Assembly (NCBI GenBank): GCA_030144725.1
Contig: JASKMD010000013.1
Location: 3,124,322 to 3,188,321, forward strand
Origin: Haematococcus lacustris
Lineage: Eukaryota > Chlorophyta > Chlorophyceae > Chlamydomonadales > Haematococcaceae
DNA: 64,000 nucleotides
Direction of reading: 5' to 3'
Below are positions 34,894-56,200 of this stretch, piece after piece. Both the position numbers and the translations under genes were made by a program. The notes below the pieces were generated by a model. That model made no database searches. It was given only the letters and a program-made list of their open reading frames with translations, and was not told where the DNA came from. The stretch's first letter is position 1; each line of letters opens with the position of its first letter.

Positions 34894-37722
34894 ATGGGGA
34901 ACGCTGTGCGCCTTGTAAGCCTTCTATTAGTGCTGCATGCCCTCGCATCAGTTTCCGAAGCTGGGAACGTAGCTAGCGCACAGTTCATCGTGAGTCCGTA
35001 TGCGCGCGTGCAGCCCCTGCTCCCATAGTCAATCTGCTCCCATAGTCAATCTGTAATTTTGACAGCCAAGCTCACTGCTAGTGCGCTGCAACGCTTCACG
35101 TTGAATACGAAGATTTAGAGTCTGAGGGTGGTATGGTGCCTAGGTGCCTGTCCCCATCCATGTGTCCCTCTGCATGCTTGCAGTCCTGTCCAGGCTGAAA
35201 ACTGAACCGCCTCCCTGCTGTGAAGCGATTCCTCAGGTGAGGTGCCCGCTCAGCAGGGCAGGGAGTGGCAGGATGTGGGCAGCGGCGCTGTAAGATGACC
35301 AAAGAGGGGTGGGCAGAAGTAGGCCTGACAAGGAGAAGGTTGCAGGAGTGGCACTTGCATGTCCGTGCAGTTACAAATAGCTTCTGGCATAGATGTGGGT
35401 TTAGCTGTTGCCATGCCTTGGCGCCCCAATCCTATCACAGTGACCTTGGCAGGTCGAGATGTTCATTAGTAGGGCTAGGGTTGTGACTTAGGGTGGGACT
35501 TGGGGTTTCACAATGTCTGGTACTGCAATGCTGCTTGGACCTTCACCTGCCCTCTGGCATAGCACTCTCCCCAAGCTGTGCTGCCCAAGCTGTGCTGCCG
35601 TGGGCTGAGCTGCAGGGAGGAGGTGGAGCGTGGCCACTACCCGGGCGTGACTGTCAAGTTGTGAGTGCCCCTCCCCTCCCCACACTAACCGCCCCGCTCA
35701 CACACCCAGGCCCGGCCCCAACCCGCCTTGTCCTGGCAGCTGCACCGCACTGCATTGTGATGCACCAATGGGGATGTTGGGTGTGTAAGCTGGTGAGTGC
35801 CTGTGTCCAGTGAGCCTGGCAGGCCCCACATCATGCATCTCTACCTGCCTCTAACTGCTTGCATGGCATTAAGCTGCATGGAGCTGCATGGGTTAGCATG
35901 GAGCGGTCTGGATTCTGTCCAAAGGGTTGGGTGTCCAGGCAGCCCTGATAGCCTACCTCATTAAATGCAATGACCAAGGGAGTGTCCAGGCCGTGAAGTG
36001 GTGTGGTCTGCATAGAGCTTGCAGCAGCACTGCTGTGGCTCACACTCCATGCCGCTGATGGCGACTAGCTGATGGTGGGTTGGCAGCGCTGGCTGGTGCT
36101 GGCTGGCTGAACCTGGCTGTGATGACCTTGAATGCTTGCTGGCCCCTGCCTAAGCACTCGGTGGGCTGGTTTGCTGCACTGCGCTGGCTGCAGCATCCCT
36201 GGGCGCGCTCCCGAGCTGTTTATGTTTGACGCGACGGGCAAGCAGGTGGGTGGGTTGGCGAGCAATGCTTGCAGCCCTTGATCTGCAGCCACATCCAGCT
36301 CTTTGTGTGACCCCATTGACTGGAACCCCAGCTTGTCGCACACATTCAAACTACCCGAGACAAAGGCCACGCTATCCCTTCAATCCCCTTCAATCCCCCC
36401 TTGCACCCTCCATCCCCTCACCCCTCACACCTCACCTCCAACCCCTGACCCCTGACCCCTGACCCCTCACCCCTCACCTCCCACCCCTGAACCCTCGCCC
36501 CTCACACCTCACACCTCTCTCCCCACCCCTGACCTGCATTGAGGGGTTCAGGTGGAGCAGCTGTTTGTGGAGCACCTGACGTTTGACGAGCTGGGCGCCC
36601 TCATGCTTGCCAAGGGCTTCGCCCGGGTGGCGGCTGCCGCGCTCACGCAGCGGCCCCCTGCTCACCCGCTGCCCATCAACAGCCACGGACACAGCACCCT
36701 GGGGGGCCACAGGTGGGCGCATGGCAGCTGCATGGCTGGTGGTTATGCTGTGAGCAACCGACTTCTCATGCTGCATGGTCATGTGTCAAGTCATGCAGTG
36801 GACATAAGAATCAAGGTAGTATGCTGGCTGCGCCGCGATGCTGCATGGCTGGTGGTTATGCTACAAGTGACTGACTGCCCATGGTCCTGTGTCTGTGGCA
36901 TGAGTACTAAGGAAGTTTACTGGTTGTACCATATGGGGCAACGGGACGACAGGAGGCTGACCACGATGGCGGGAGGCCGCGAGGGCTGTTTAAGGAGGCA
37001 GGAGTGTTTTCTTATGCTTCCTTTTGCTGTCTTATGTTGTCTTATGGCAACCATTATCATGGAGGGGTTCTGAGGCTGTGGTGGTGCTGTGGTGGTGCTG
37101 CATGCGCGTGTGATTGGCAGTGTTGTGAGGTCATTACTTGCCTGAGCTGGGATAAGGCCAGGGCGGCTTGCTGCCCAACCTCCATCAGGTCTTGCCGTGC
37201 CTTGGCTGACCTGGGGTGGCTGGTCCGGTCAGGGTGGCTTGCTGCCCACCCTCCGTTAGGTTGTGCTGTGCTGCTGACTGCCATGCGGTGATGCTAATGC
37301 TGCGGCTGATGCTGTACTTGCTGCTGCTAATGCTGCGGCTGATGCTATACTTGCTGCTGCTGCTGCTAATGCTGCGGCTGATGCTGGCCCTTGATGCTGA
37401 TGTTGATGCTGCTGATGCTGCTGGCCCCTGATGCAGGCACCACGCTGCCAAGGCCAGGCTGGCAACAGACGGCTCAGCCATCAACTTTGTGCGCACACCC
37501 CTGCCCATACTGCCCATTGGCAAGTCTGGCTTGGAGGTGCAGCAGCCCCCACCAGCTCAGTCAGTTGTGGCGGTTGCGGCAGTTGCAGCAGTTGAAGCAA
37601 ACCCTGGAGCAGCTCAGGCAGCGGGTGTGGGGGCCAACAGCATGGCCACCTCATCACACACCGGCCAGGCGGCTAGGGCCGTCAGGTCGTTGCCAGAACA
37701 GGACAGTGAAGTGGATGTGTGA
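34894..37722 (+). CDS. SelM-like selenoprotein with in-frame TGA (Sec), ER-targeted
   Basis: Six exons in phase: 34894-34989, 35184-35236, 35616-35660, 36194-36245, 36552-36712, 37437-37722 (230 aa with Sec). Seen: a hydrophobic signal peptide (VSLLLVLHALASV, residues 8-20), then CPGUKLNRLPAVKRFL, where U (residue 37) is TGA at 35196-35198, then HYPGVTVKFIPGRAPELFMF and VEHLTFDELGALMLAKGF. This is the thioredoxin-like SelM/Sep15 fold with a CxxU redox motif as in SelM, which acts in the ER lumen on thiol-disulphide exchange. Reading TGA as stop would end the protein at residue 36, yet frame, splice phase and family motifs continue through five exons. After about residue 105 there is an Ala/Gln/Val-rich tail of about 125 residues absent from animal SelM. 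Sec insertion needs a SECIS element in the 3' UTR, which I could not confirm. Confidence 0.82.
35196..35198 (+). other. TGA codon read as selenocysteine (recoding site)
   Basis: In-frame TGA in exon 2 of the SelM-like gene, in the context TGT CCA GGC TGA AAA CTG. It sits at the U position of the CxxU motif. Phase with exons 1 and 3 (AG|GTGAGG at 35236, then G GAG GAG) holds only in this frame. Confidence 0.8.
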
Positions 37723-38183
37723 GGGGAGTGGGTGTGCAAGCGCTGCCAGGTGTGTGGTAGCTGATGAAGGAGGGACATCGGTGCCCACACTGCTGGCCCT
37801 CACCCAGACCTGCTGACTGCTGGCTCAGCTTGCTGGCTGGTGGCTCAGCCTGCTTGCTTGGCTCGCTGACGGCCCTGAATCAAAAGCTAGCAGGCCTCGC
37901 TACTGGTTCAGCCTACTAGGTCATGGCCAGGTCAAAAGCTTGGCGAGGTCCAGCGGCGACAACAGGGCCCGTGTCTCAGCCTGCCACCTCTTGGCTCAGG
38001 TCAAAAGCCTGGCGGAGTCCAGCAGCAGCAACGGCAGCAACGGCAGCAACAGGGCTGCCTCAGTAGCAGGGACCCACATCAAGCACCTGAGCTGCCTTTA
38101 CGGTCGCAGGGGTGGGTGGTGGGTGGCCCCTGCCGGTCTGCTGCTTCCCTGGGGTGTGAGCACAGCATGAATATGTGTGACAC

Positions 38184-38262
<79 letters not shown>

Positions 38263-40198
38263 TCATGGAATGCGATGATGTGCGGCCCAGTTGGACGTCG
38301 CCAGCGTTGCTGCTTGCAGCAAATGGAACGAAAGACTGCATCAGGTTAGCCTGGCTTGATGCAAGCATGGCCATGTGTGACAAGGCAGGTGTGGCACATG
38401 CAGGGGCAGTGATCCCCATGATTGCCAGGGGAGGGTGCCTGTGAGCCTGGAGCTGCAGGAGGCCCCTGAGCATGATGACGCTGTGCGGGGGGTGGGGCAG
38501 AGAGTGGCTGGCCACCCACCCCCACAGCCCCAGCCCGTGTATGTGCGACCTGCCTTGCCTAGCTGGCATGTGGCGTGGGTTAAGGCCGGCCTTTGTGGCA
38601 AGAGTCGGCGCTGAGTGAAGGCTGGCTCAACCGGAGTAGTCTTCTTCTTCTTCTTGTTCTTCTTCTTGTTCTTCATCTTCGTAGCTTCTCCTACTGTTGT
38701 TGCTGTAAGGCCTGGCTGTCAGTACACGAGAGGAGGCTGTTGCTGGGCTGGGACTGCCGGCGCCCTCGTACTCAGCTCAAGGGGGTGCCTACATCCCCAC
38801 CCGGAGTTGAACGGGCCCCTCGTAGCAAGGTGTGGTGGATGGGCTGCTAGGCGAGCTGTTGTCGTGCAGCAGGCTGGCTGTTGGGGCAGGGGTGGGGTGG
38901 AGGGCTACTGCCAGCTCAGGGGGTGTTGGGGCAGCTATTGGGCCGACCCATCTGCCTGCCAGTCAGCCTCACTCCCTCGTCGTGGTTTGCGTGGCAAGGG
39001 CTAGCAACAGCAACCTCTCAAAGGCATGAATCATAATAACCGTCAGTCCACAAGAGACGACACTGCTATCTGGTGTTTCCTTAGTCTTTCCCTTTCTTAT
39101 TGATGTAGATTTATGGTCTTGTGGCTCATGCGGACCTCCTCAAACATGCATCAGCATGTGCTGACAACGGTGGGCATCTATCCACCTAGGATTTCAAACC
39201 ACCTTGGAACTGTCGTTTGAAACAGTGAATGCCCCAGGCACGTTGCTGCTGTCACGAGCGTTTCGGAAGTGTGGTCAGAGTACTGAGTCTCCGAGTCACT
39301 GTGCGCATATACAGAGCGCAGAGTGTGCAGCGCACAGTGGCGAAGTCAGCGCTCACGCAACAATCAGCGGGGCACACCCGCGTCACATGGTTACACTAAT
39401 CGGAGGGTCGGAGGTCGGAGGCTAGTAGTCGTCAGTGGCGAGAGGCCGGGCAGGGACACACAATGTGACTCGACGTAGCAACGGGCCACGTGTTCCAAGT
39501 CCCGCGCGAATTGCAACGGTGCGCCGCTAGTCGGCTGAAACGGGCTCGGGAAATGTGGGGGTAACTAGACGGAGATGCGCCGCCTAGTATTTGCCTACGG
39601 CTATTGAAGTTGGTGAGTTGATAAGACAAATGCCGAGATGAACGAGGCAGATGCCGATGTGAGACGCATGACGCATATGACCCGCATGATGTCGACGCTA
39701 GCCTCGCCCGACCGACAAGCAAGCTTCGAGGGGCGGTTACAACCTTGATTTGCATTTTATCCATTATACATTCTCGTCAACTGGGCATTCCGAAAGGAAC
39801 TAGAAACTAGAACATCAGTGCGCATGCAAAGTATTTCAATGTGCGCCTGTCTTCATCAATGCAAGGGAAGGACTGTGCTAACTAATGAGGAACTGCCTCA
39901 CAATGCCATGTAGTGCAAGCTGTTTTTGGTCATGCATGGAGGGTCTGGGTACAGCAGCAACATGAGCGCACTGACAGACAGCTCCTCAAGAAGTATTGCT
40001 GGGCCAAGCCCTGGCCCGTCACACTCTGTTTCACATGTCACACCGCTCACTTGACAGCCCCAAGACTGAAGTGTGACAGCCCCAAGACTGAAGTGTGCCA
40101 GCCCCACCCTCAACACCCTGGCCTGCTCCTTCAGTTAAGCAGCCTGACGACTGATGGCTTTACCAGGTGTGAGCCATCTGCTCCCTCTGCTTCTCCAT
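37723..40198. other. Intergenic: selenoprotein 3' flank, (ATC)n repeat and unannotated sequence
   Basis: The first part should be the 3' UTR of the SelM-like gene and is where a SECIS should lie. Around 37900-38010 there are two imperfect copies of a TCAAAAGC..GGCG..GTCCAGC segment. At 38187-38263 there is an (ATC)n tract and at 38640-38680 a CTT-rich tract. From about 38970 to 39900 the sequence is less GC-rich and shows no recognisable gene. Confidence 0.45.
38187..38263. repeat. (ATC)n microsatellite
   Basis: About 25 perfect ATC trinucleotides. It produces poly-Met and poly-Ile ORFs in the two strands, which are not genes. Confidence 0.97.
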
Positions 40199-42406
40199 TC
40201 ACTTCTGGTAGCCAGGCTTGGGGTCGTAGGCAGGAGGGGGAAGGCCTACCGGAGGGTAGGCGGGATCAGCGCCTTTGCTGACTGCCTGGACAACAGGCAC
40301 CCCTGCAGGGTGACGGGGGGTGGGCAGGGGGTGGCCAGGCGGCAGGTGGAGTGCAGATGGAAAGGCAGGGGTGGGCAGGGAGGTAGCCAGGCAGGGCAGG
40401 GTGCAGATGGTGCTAAGGCAGGTGTGAAAAAACTCCCATGCAAGAATCCCATGCAAAAAAACTCGCAGGCGGGGTGGGCAGGGGTGGAAACATGGAGCAG
40501 CCGACCATGCAGTGCAGTCCGCAGCCTTAGCCGGAGTCAGTGCCAGCGCACCATAAGAGGGGTATGGGGCTGGGCCCAGGTCCAGCTGTATCCAGTAGCT
40601 TCCGTGCACCTGCTGCAGACTCAGGGTGGCGCCGGCAGCAGCAAAGGCAGGCTGGTGGCGATGGATGCAGTTGGTCACCTGCAGGCAGGCAGGTGGGGTG
40701 TAGCGGGGGCGGGGCAGGGTGTGGGTGTGAGGGTGCATCTAGGGACGAGCAGGGCAGGCAAGATGTAAGAGCCCAACCTGTCAACACGTCTGCTGCTTGT
40801 CATCTGCTGTGGGTACCCTGCCTAGCCACTTCAACTGTCCAGGGCCACGACCGCAATTGAACATGACCAGCTCAGCTACCCCCATCCCCTCCCACTCCCC
40901 CCATACACCCCACCCAACCCCCATCCCCCTTCCATACCCCCAGCCGCCCCCATGCACCTCAGCTGTCCACTGCCCGTAGTTGCCTCCATCAGGCTCAAAG
41001 CAGCCAAACCCCACCACCAGCGCTGCACAGGCAGGGCAGCCAGGGGCAGGCAGGGGCTGAGACTGGCTGACGCTTGCTGGGGGGAGGGGAGGGGCACAAT
41101 GGGAGGGGGCGGCAGCAGGCGGCAGGCTGTGGTCCAGGTATGCAGTGGATGGGGTGGTGCGGCAGCCAGGATCATCAGCAGCGGCGTCGAAGCCTGTCTG
41201 TTGGCGCCTGATGTGGTACTGCCAGCTACCCTTTCTGCCGCTGCTGCTGCCCCTCCTGCTGCTGCTGCTGCTGCTGCTACATATGGGCACCCTCCTGCTG
41301 CTGCTGTCCACTGCTCCCTCCTCCTCTTCACAAGAGCGCGGTGCAGCCCAGCTTGTTGACCCTTGATGTGCCTGCTGCCAGCTGCCACTCCTGCTGCTGC
41401 TGCTGCCTGCTGCCGCCACTCTCACTCCTCCTGCTGCTGCTGCGACCACTCTCACTCCTCCTGCTGCTGCTGCCACCACTCTCGCCGCTTCTGCTGCTGC
41501 TGCTGCCATTGCAACTGTTGCGCCTGCTGCCACTGCCACTGTTGCCGCTGCCAGTGGTGCCACTACCGCCACTGCTGCTAATGACTCACCACACAGGAAG
41601 CGTATGAAAGCAAGACTAACTATGCGACCTCATGAGGCGAGCTGACTAAGACTAACAGATTGATTGAAAATATCTAGCTGGTAGAACCGCACCAGACTCA
41701 CCACACAGGAAGCCGCCCACATTGCTGCAGCACTTGTCAGCAGGCATGGGTGCGGTGTAGGGGTGGTGCGCTGCCAGGTGCTGCACCTCCGCCATGAAGC
41801 CTGCCCACACCTGCATTTCACACATTTTGAAATAGACTGACATGCAAGCTGTTGTCTTGTAGGTGACGAGGTGGTAACCAGGGGCAGGGGCACATGGGGC
41901 TCGACAGGGGATTCACTCGCGGCTTCCAGCTCAGGGCCTTGCCTGGGGGTCAATGCGGCCGTACAGCTGCGGAGGAATGACGTCAGGCCGGTGGGTCAGG
42001 TTGACAACGCGGGATGCTCCTGCATTCCCTTTGCGGAACTCGACCTGTGTGGGTGACAGCAACAGCGGCAGGATCGCCATGAGAGCCCTGGGTGTGGCAT
42101 GCGTGTGTCGCTTGGGTCAGCATCAGTTCCGTGCCAGCTCTTCGCCAGCCACCAAGGCTGCAGCAGCTATCTGTGTACTGTGCTGCATGCACTAGCACTG
42201 CTGTCTGCCAGGCTGGCCAGGCAGGCATTCGGGCAGCCCCACTCAGCTCCTTTTGCTGGCGCGACCAACAAGTGCCACCAAAGCTAGTCACGGGCCTCTA
42301 TTGAGCTACTTGTTTCGTCGGGACTAATTGCCCCCGCATCGGGACTCCTGGGCGCGGCAACACCTACCACGACTCGCGACGGAGTCTCAGCCCACGGAGC
42401 GACCAT
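40199..42406 (-). CDS. Candidate Erf4/Golgin-A7-domain protein
   Basis: Exons that fit in phase: 42368-42406 (weak), 41943-42044, 41702-41810, 40958-41022, about 40500-40678, and a last exon 40199-40302. Seen: SRVVNLTHRPDVIPPQLYGR, RIDPQVWAGFMAEVQHLAAH, a CCSNVGGFLCG patch, VVGFGCFEPDGGNYGQW, VTNCIHRHQPAFAAAGATLS and GSYWIQLDLG. The pattern (strand ending in a P..L.GRI turn, helix, Cys-rich centre, W..V..CI...N/Q..F...G..L, YWIQL strand) resembles Erf4/Golgin-A7, partner of DHHC palmitoyltransferases at the Golgi. That is inference from memory. The donor of the fifth exon could not be fixed, so the C-terminal join is open. The donor after exon 41943-42044 is GC (CAG|GCAAGG). If not Erf4, it is an unknown conserved algal protein. 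The first ATG is not well supported. Confidence 0.4.
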
Positions 42407-42881
42407 GTTTCACGGATAAAAGGGGAGCCTGATTCGACACAGAAGGTTTTACGCAATGCAAAGACGTCTGTAGGGGTTTTGACGTGACACGTCACCAACT
42501 GTGGCGCTGTAGGTTCCTCCCTTGTGGGGTTCTACTTGCACATGACGTCTCTGCGTACGGACCATTCATGCAACATGGGAGGAAGATGGGCCGAGACACT
42601 CAGTGGACTCATACCTGCTCGTTTCATGAGCAGCAGCGGTGCTGAGTAGAAGGTCTGTACTCAGCTGTGCATGCTATCAGGATTCATATACAAAAGTAGG
42701 CGAGGTGGCGGCTAGCATGACGGATTTGATGAGATTCCAGCATGTACAGAGCAGGGGCAATAATCGCTCCGTCAGACGTGTGCTCGCTTTGCATGGGTGA
42801 AGGTTTCATGCAAGGGCATGGGATCCCATTGGGCACAAGCTATGCAGGGTCCTGATGAACTCCTAGCTGTGCTTACATTAA
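42407..42881. other. Divergent intergenic region before MnmE
   Basis: Lies between the minus-strand Erf4-like candidate and plus-strand MnmE, so it should hold both promoters. No clear TATA box or other element can be named. A GACGTGACACGTCA near-palindrome at about 42480 contains an ACGT core like plant bZIP sites; this is only suggestive. Confidence 0.35.
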
Positions 42882-52370
<9,489 letters not shown>

Positions 52371-52498
52371 CGCGGACTGTCTGGTACAACACTGCTCTCA
52401 TGCATGCCATGGTGCCATGGTAGGTAATTTGCATGCTTGCTTGCAATATGCCATGATGACCCGGCATGAAAGTGATAAAGATCCGTGCTCCGACGACC
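52371..52498. other. MnmE 3' flank before the gap
   Basis: Only 128 bp remain before the N run. They should hold the MnmE 3' UTR. No terminator-like or polyadenylation signal was certain. Confidence 0.4.
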
Positions 52499-52998
52499 NN
52501 NNNNNNNNNNNNNNNNNNNNNNNNNNNNNNNNNNNNNNNNNNNNNNNNNNNNNNNNNNNNNNNNNNNNNNNNNNNNNNNNNNNNNNNNNNNNNNNNNNNN
52601 NNNNNNNNNNNNNNNNNNNNNNNNNNNNNNNNNNNNNNNNNNNNNNNNNNNNNNNNNNNNNNNNNNNNNNNNNNNNNNNNNNNNNNNNNNNNNNNNNNNN
52701 NNNNNNNNNNNNNNNNNNNNNNNNNNNNNNNNNNNNNNNNNNNNNNNNNNNNNNNNNNNNNNNNNNNNNNNNNNNNNNNNNNNNNNNNNNNNNNNNNNNN
52801 NNNNNNNNNNNNNNNNNNNNNNNNNNNNNNNNNNNNNNNNNNNNNNNNNNNNNNNNNNNNNNNNNNNNNNNNNNNNNNNNNNNNNNNNNNNNNNNNNNNN
52901 NNNNNNNNNNNNNNNNNNNNNNNNNNNNNNNNNNNNNNNNNNNNNNNNNNNNNNNNNNNNNNNNNNNNNNNNNNNNNNNNNNNNNNNNNNNNNNNNNN
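52499..52998. other. Assembly gap (500 N)
   Basis: Exactly 500 N. The first half of the dynamin GTPase domain must fall in or beside it, and that needs more than 500 bp with introns, so the real gap is likely larger. Confidence 0.99.
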
Positions 52999-53202
52999 CA
53001 GCCTGCTCACCTGCCAGCCTGCCTTCCAGCCTGCCTGCCTGCCCACCGTGCCACCCCCTGTCACCCCCCCCGGCTGATGCACCTGTTTGTCACATTGCCT
53101 GCTAAAGCACTTCCCTGCCTTCGCTGCCAGCCTGCCCACCTGGCCGCCTGCCCGCCCCTGGATCCACCCCCAGCCTGGCCCTTCCACCCGGCCCCCCTGC
53201 AG

Positions 53203-56200
53203 GTGTGCTGACCAAGGTGGACATCATGGACCGCGGCACCGACTGCCGGGATGTGCTTCAGGGCCGCACCCTCAAGCTGCGCCATGGCTGGGTGGCTGTG
53301 GTCAACAGAGGCCAGGCGGACCTCAACAGCAAGGTGACAGCAGCGCCCACCCGCACAAAGCGCTACGGCCACTGCCATCCTCTTCATTTCCAAACCCCAA
53401 CATCACAATCACCATCTTCATTGCCAACAGCAACATTGCCATCATCATGCTCCTTGCTGCCACCAACAGTGCCATCATCGTGGTGTCTTCACGCACTCAG
53501 CATGGTGCCGCCTGGCATGGTGATGGTAGCCACTAGCCTTGGCAACAGTTTGCACGCAGTCACCCAGCTCCTGTGCACCGCCCTGCTGCCACCGCCCACC
53601 TTCATCTCACCTTGTAGCTGCTCAGGCCCAGACCCGTGGGTTGGCCTTGCTGCCTACGCCACGCCTTGCTGCTGAGGCCCTTCCCAGCCATGGGTCTCCT
53701 AGGCTGTCAGCCTGCTGCTGGCCCGCCCTGCATCAGCAGCCTCCTCTGCCTTACTGGCTGCCTGCCCCTGCCCTGCCGCTGCCCTGCCCTGCTGTCCCCC
53801 TGCCCTGTTGCTGTGTGACGCTGCTGCCCAGCCTGGAGCTGCCCCGGCGCCCGCAGGTGAGCATGAAGGAGGCACGGGCCCGGGAGAAGGAGTTCTTCAC
53901 CTCCAATGCTGCCTATGCAGACCTGCAAAACATAGGTGAGGCAGCCCTATGTGTCGAACAGGGTTAAGGTCAAGGTTACCCAACAGGGTTAGGGTTGTCC
54001 GACAGTAAAAGGGTGAATACCCTCACTCTAACCCTCACTCTAACCCTGACCTCAGCCTTGTGACCAGCAGCCCCTGGCTCAACAGGCTGTTGCCTTGCAC
54101 AGCACCTGACCACATAGCACCTGACCCACTGCACCTGGCCATTCAAGCTGACACCTGACCCACTAGCACCTGACCCTAGCGCGTCACCAGGCCAAGCGGG
54201 TTGACACCCAGCACAGTGCCCAGCCTGGTCCAGCCATGTCGCTGCCTGCCGCTCCTGCTATGGCAAGCGACCCAGCTCAAAAACCGCCCACTGCTTCCAG
54301 CCCACTGCATGTGCAGCAGCATTCTTGCACATCTCATTGCATCTAAAAGCTTGAGGAGAGCAGCTCATGCTGCCTGCTCCTCGCACTCCCTGGAGGATGG
54401 CGGCTTCGCTGCGCTGCCCTGCTGTTTCCCCACACGCAGCTGACCTTGGGCCAGCTAGGGTGCACATGGGTACCCTCACGGGTGACTACACCTACCACGC
54501 CAGGATGCCTCCACGCATCATACTGTAGGGTGCAGCAACAAGGCACCTGGGGTAGCCTAGATTGGCAAGCTCAGCCCTGGCAAGCAAGCTGGCTACTGAC
54601 CTGGCCCGGTGTTCACACAGTGGCAACCCCGGCTGCAAACCCCTGCTGCCCTGCCCAGCCCTCGCTGCGCCGCCCTCCTGCCCACACACAGCTGACCTGG
54701 CCCAGTGTTCACACAGGCCTGGTGTGCGGCTGCAGGCACTGGGTACCTGGCTGAGAAGCTGTCGCAGCACCTGATCAACGAGATCATGAAGAACCTGCCG
54801 TCCATAAGCCAGTACATTGACCAGAAGTGAGCAAAAGGGGTAGGCACCGCCACGCTGCATACTCCCCTGCACGTCTCACCTCATCCTCCGTCACACTCCC
54901 CTGCACTCCTCCCATCTGCTCCCATCCCCCCTCTCCTTCCCTCCACCCCCCCACCCCTCCACCCCTCCACCCCTTTTCCCCTCCTGCCCCTTTTCCTCCC
55001 TCCACCCCTTTTCCTCCCTTCTCCCCTCCTCCCCTCCTGCCCCTTTTCCTCCCTCCTCCCCTCCTCCCCTCCTGCCCCTTTTCCTCCCTTCTCCCCTCCT
55101 CCCCTCCTGCCCCTTTTCCTCCCTTCTCCCCTCCTCCCCTCCTGCCCCTTTTCCTCCCTCCTCCCCTCCTCCCCTCCTGCCCCTTTTCCTCCCTCCTCCC
55201 CTTCTCCCCTCCTGCCCCTTTTCCCCCCTCCTCTCCTCCTCCCCTCCTGCCCCTTTCCCTCCCTCCTTCCCTCCTTTCCTCTTCTTCCCCCCCTTCCTTC
55301 CTCCCTCATGCCTTTCTTCCTACCCTCCTTCTCTCCTACCCTCCTGCTGCCCTGAGATGGTCCCCCTTCCCGCCTGATACCGCCCGTGCCTTGCTGCCCC
55401 TCTCTGCCCCTCCGCAGCATCGTCAAGCTGGAGAGCGAGCTGAAGGCCCTGGGTGGCGACCTGAAGTACGGGCGCGGCTCCATGCTGCACCTCATCCTCA
55501 CATTGTGCCACAAGCTGGAGAAGGCGTTCGCCAAGGTGGTGGACGGCGGCAAGGACGGTGAGGCCAGGGCAGGGCAGGGCCAGAGGGGGAAACACCGTGC
55601 GCTATAAACTTCGAAACTTGCCAAACAAAAATATAAACACTGGTACACAGGAAGTCGCCTAACTCTAGACATTTATTTGCATTGTATTTTCCTGATTTGT
55701 TCCTCTATCCAAACGGCCCCGTTTCTTTTCCACGCATCGCATCGTTACGGCGTTGCCAGGGTGGTCCTCGGGTCGCGTCATGTTTGTGCGCTGTGTATGG
55801 TGAGATGTACATGCACAAAAGTGGTCAAAATTCGGCAACGTACTGTGCAGGGGTGTGCCCAGGCTAGGACAGCAGAAGGGCCAGGCAGGGCGACTGGCAG
55901 GGTCCTGCTAGCCCCATCAGAGCAAGACCTCAGCACACAAGTGGCATGGATCAAGGCGCAGCGAGAAGATTGTAAATCATTGGAGGTGCATTATTGTACT
56001 TAGATGTACTTGGTTGCTCTATAGTGCAGTAACAAGTGCATAGCACGTAGCATCACTTTGAGGTGCAGCAATTAAAGGTGTAGGGTTCACCTAGGGCTCG
56101 CTCTTACTGGCCTGCGGGGGGCCATGGCCTGTGCACCTGTGCCTGTGCACCAAACCACCTACTGACTTACTTCACCCTCTCACCAGACCCAGCTCTTCGC

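Noticed and set aside
38079..38349. Poly-Met and poly-Ile ORFs
   Set aside because: Reading of an (ATC)n microsatellite.
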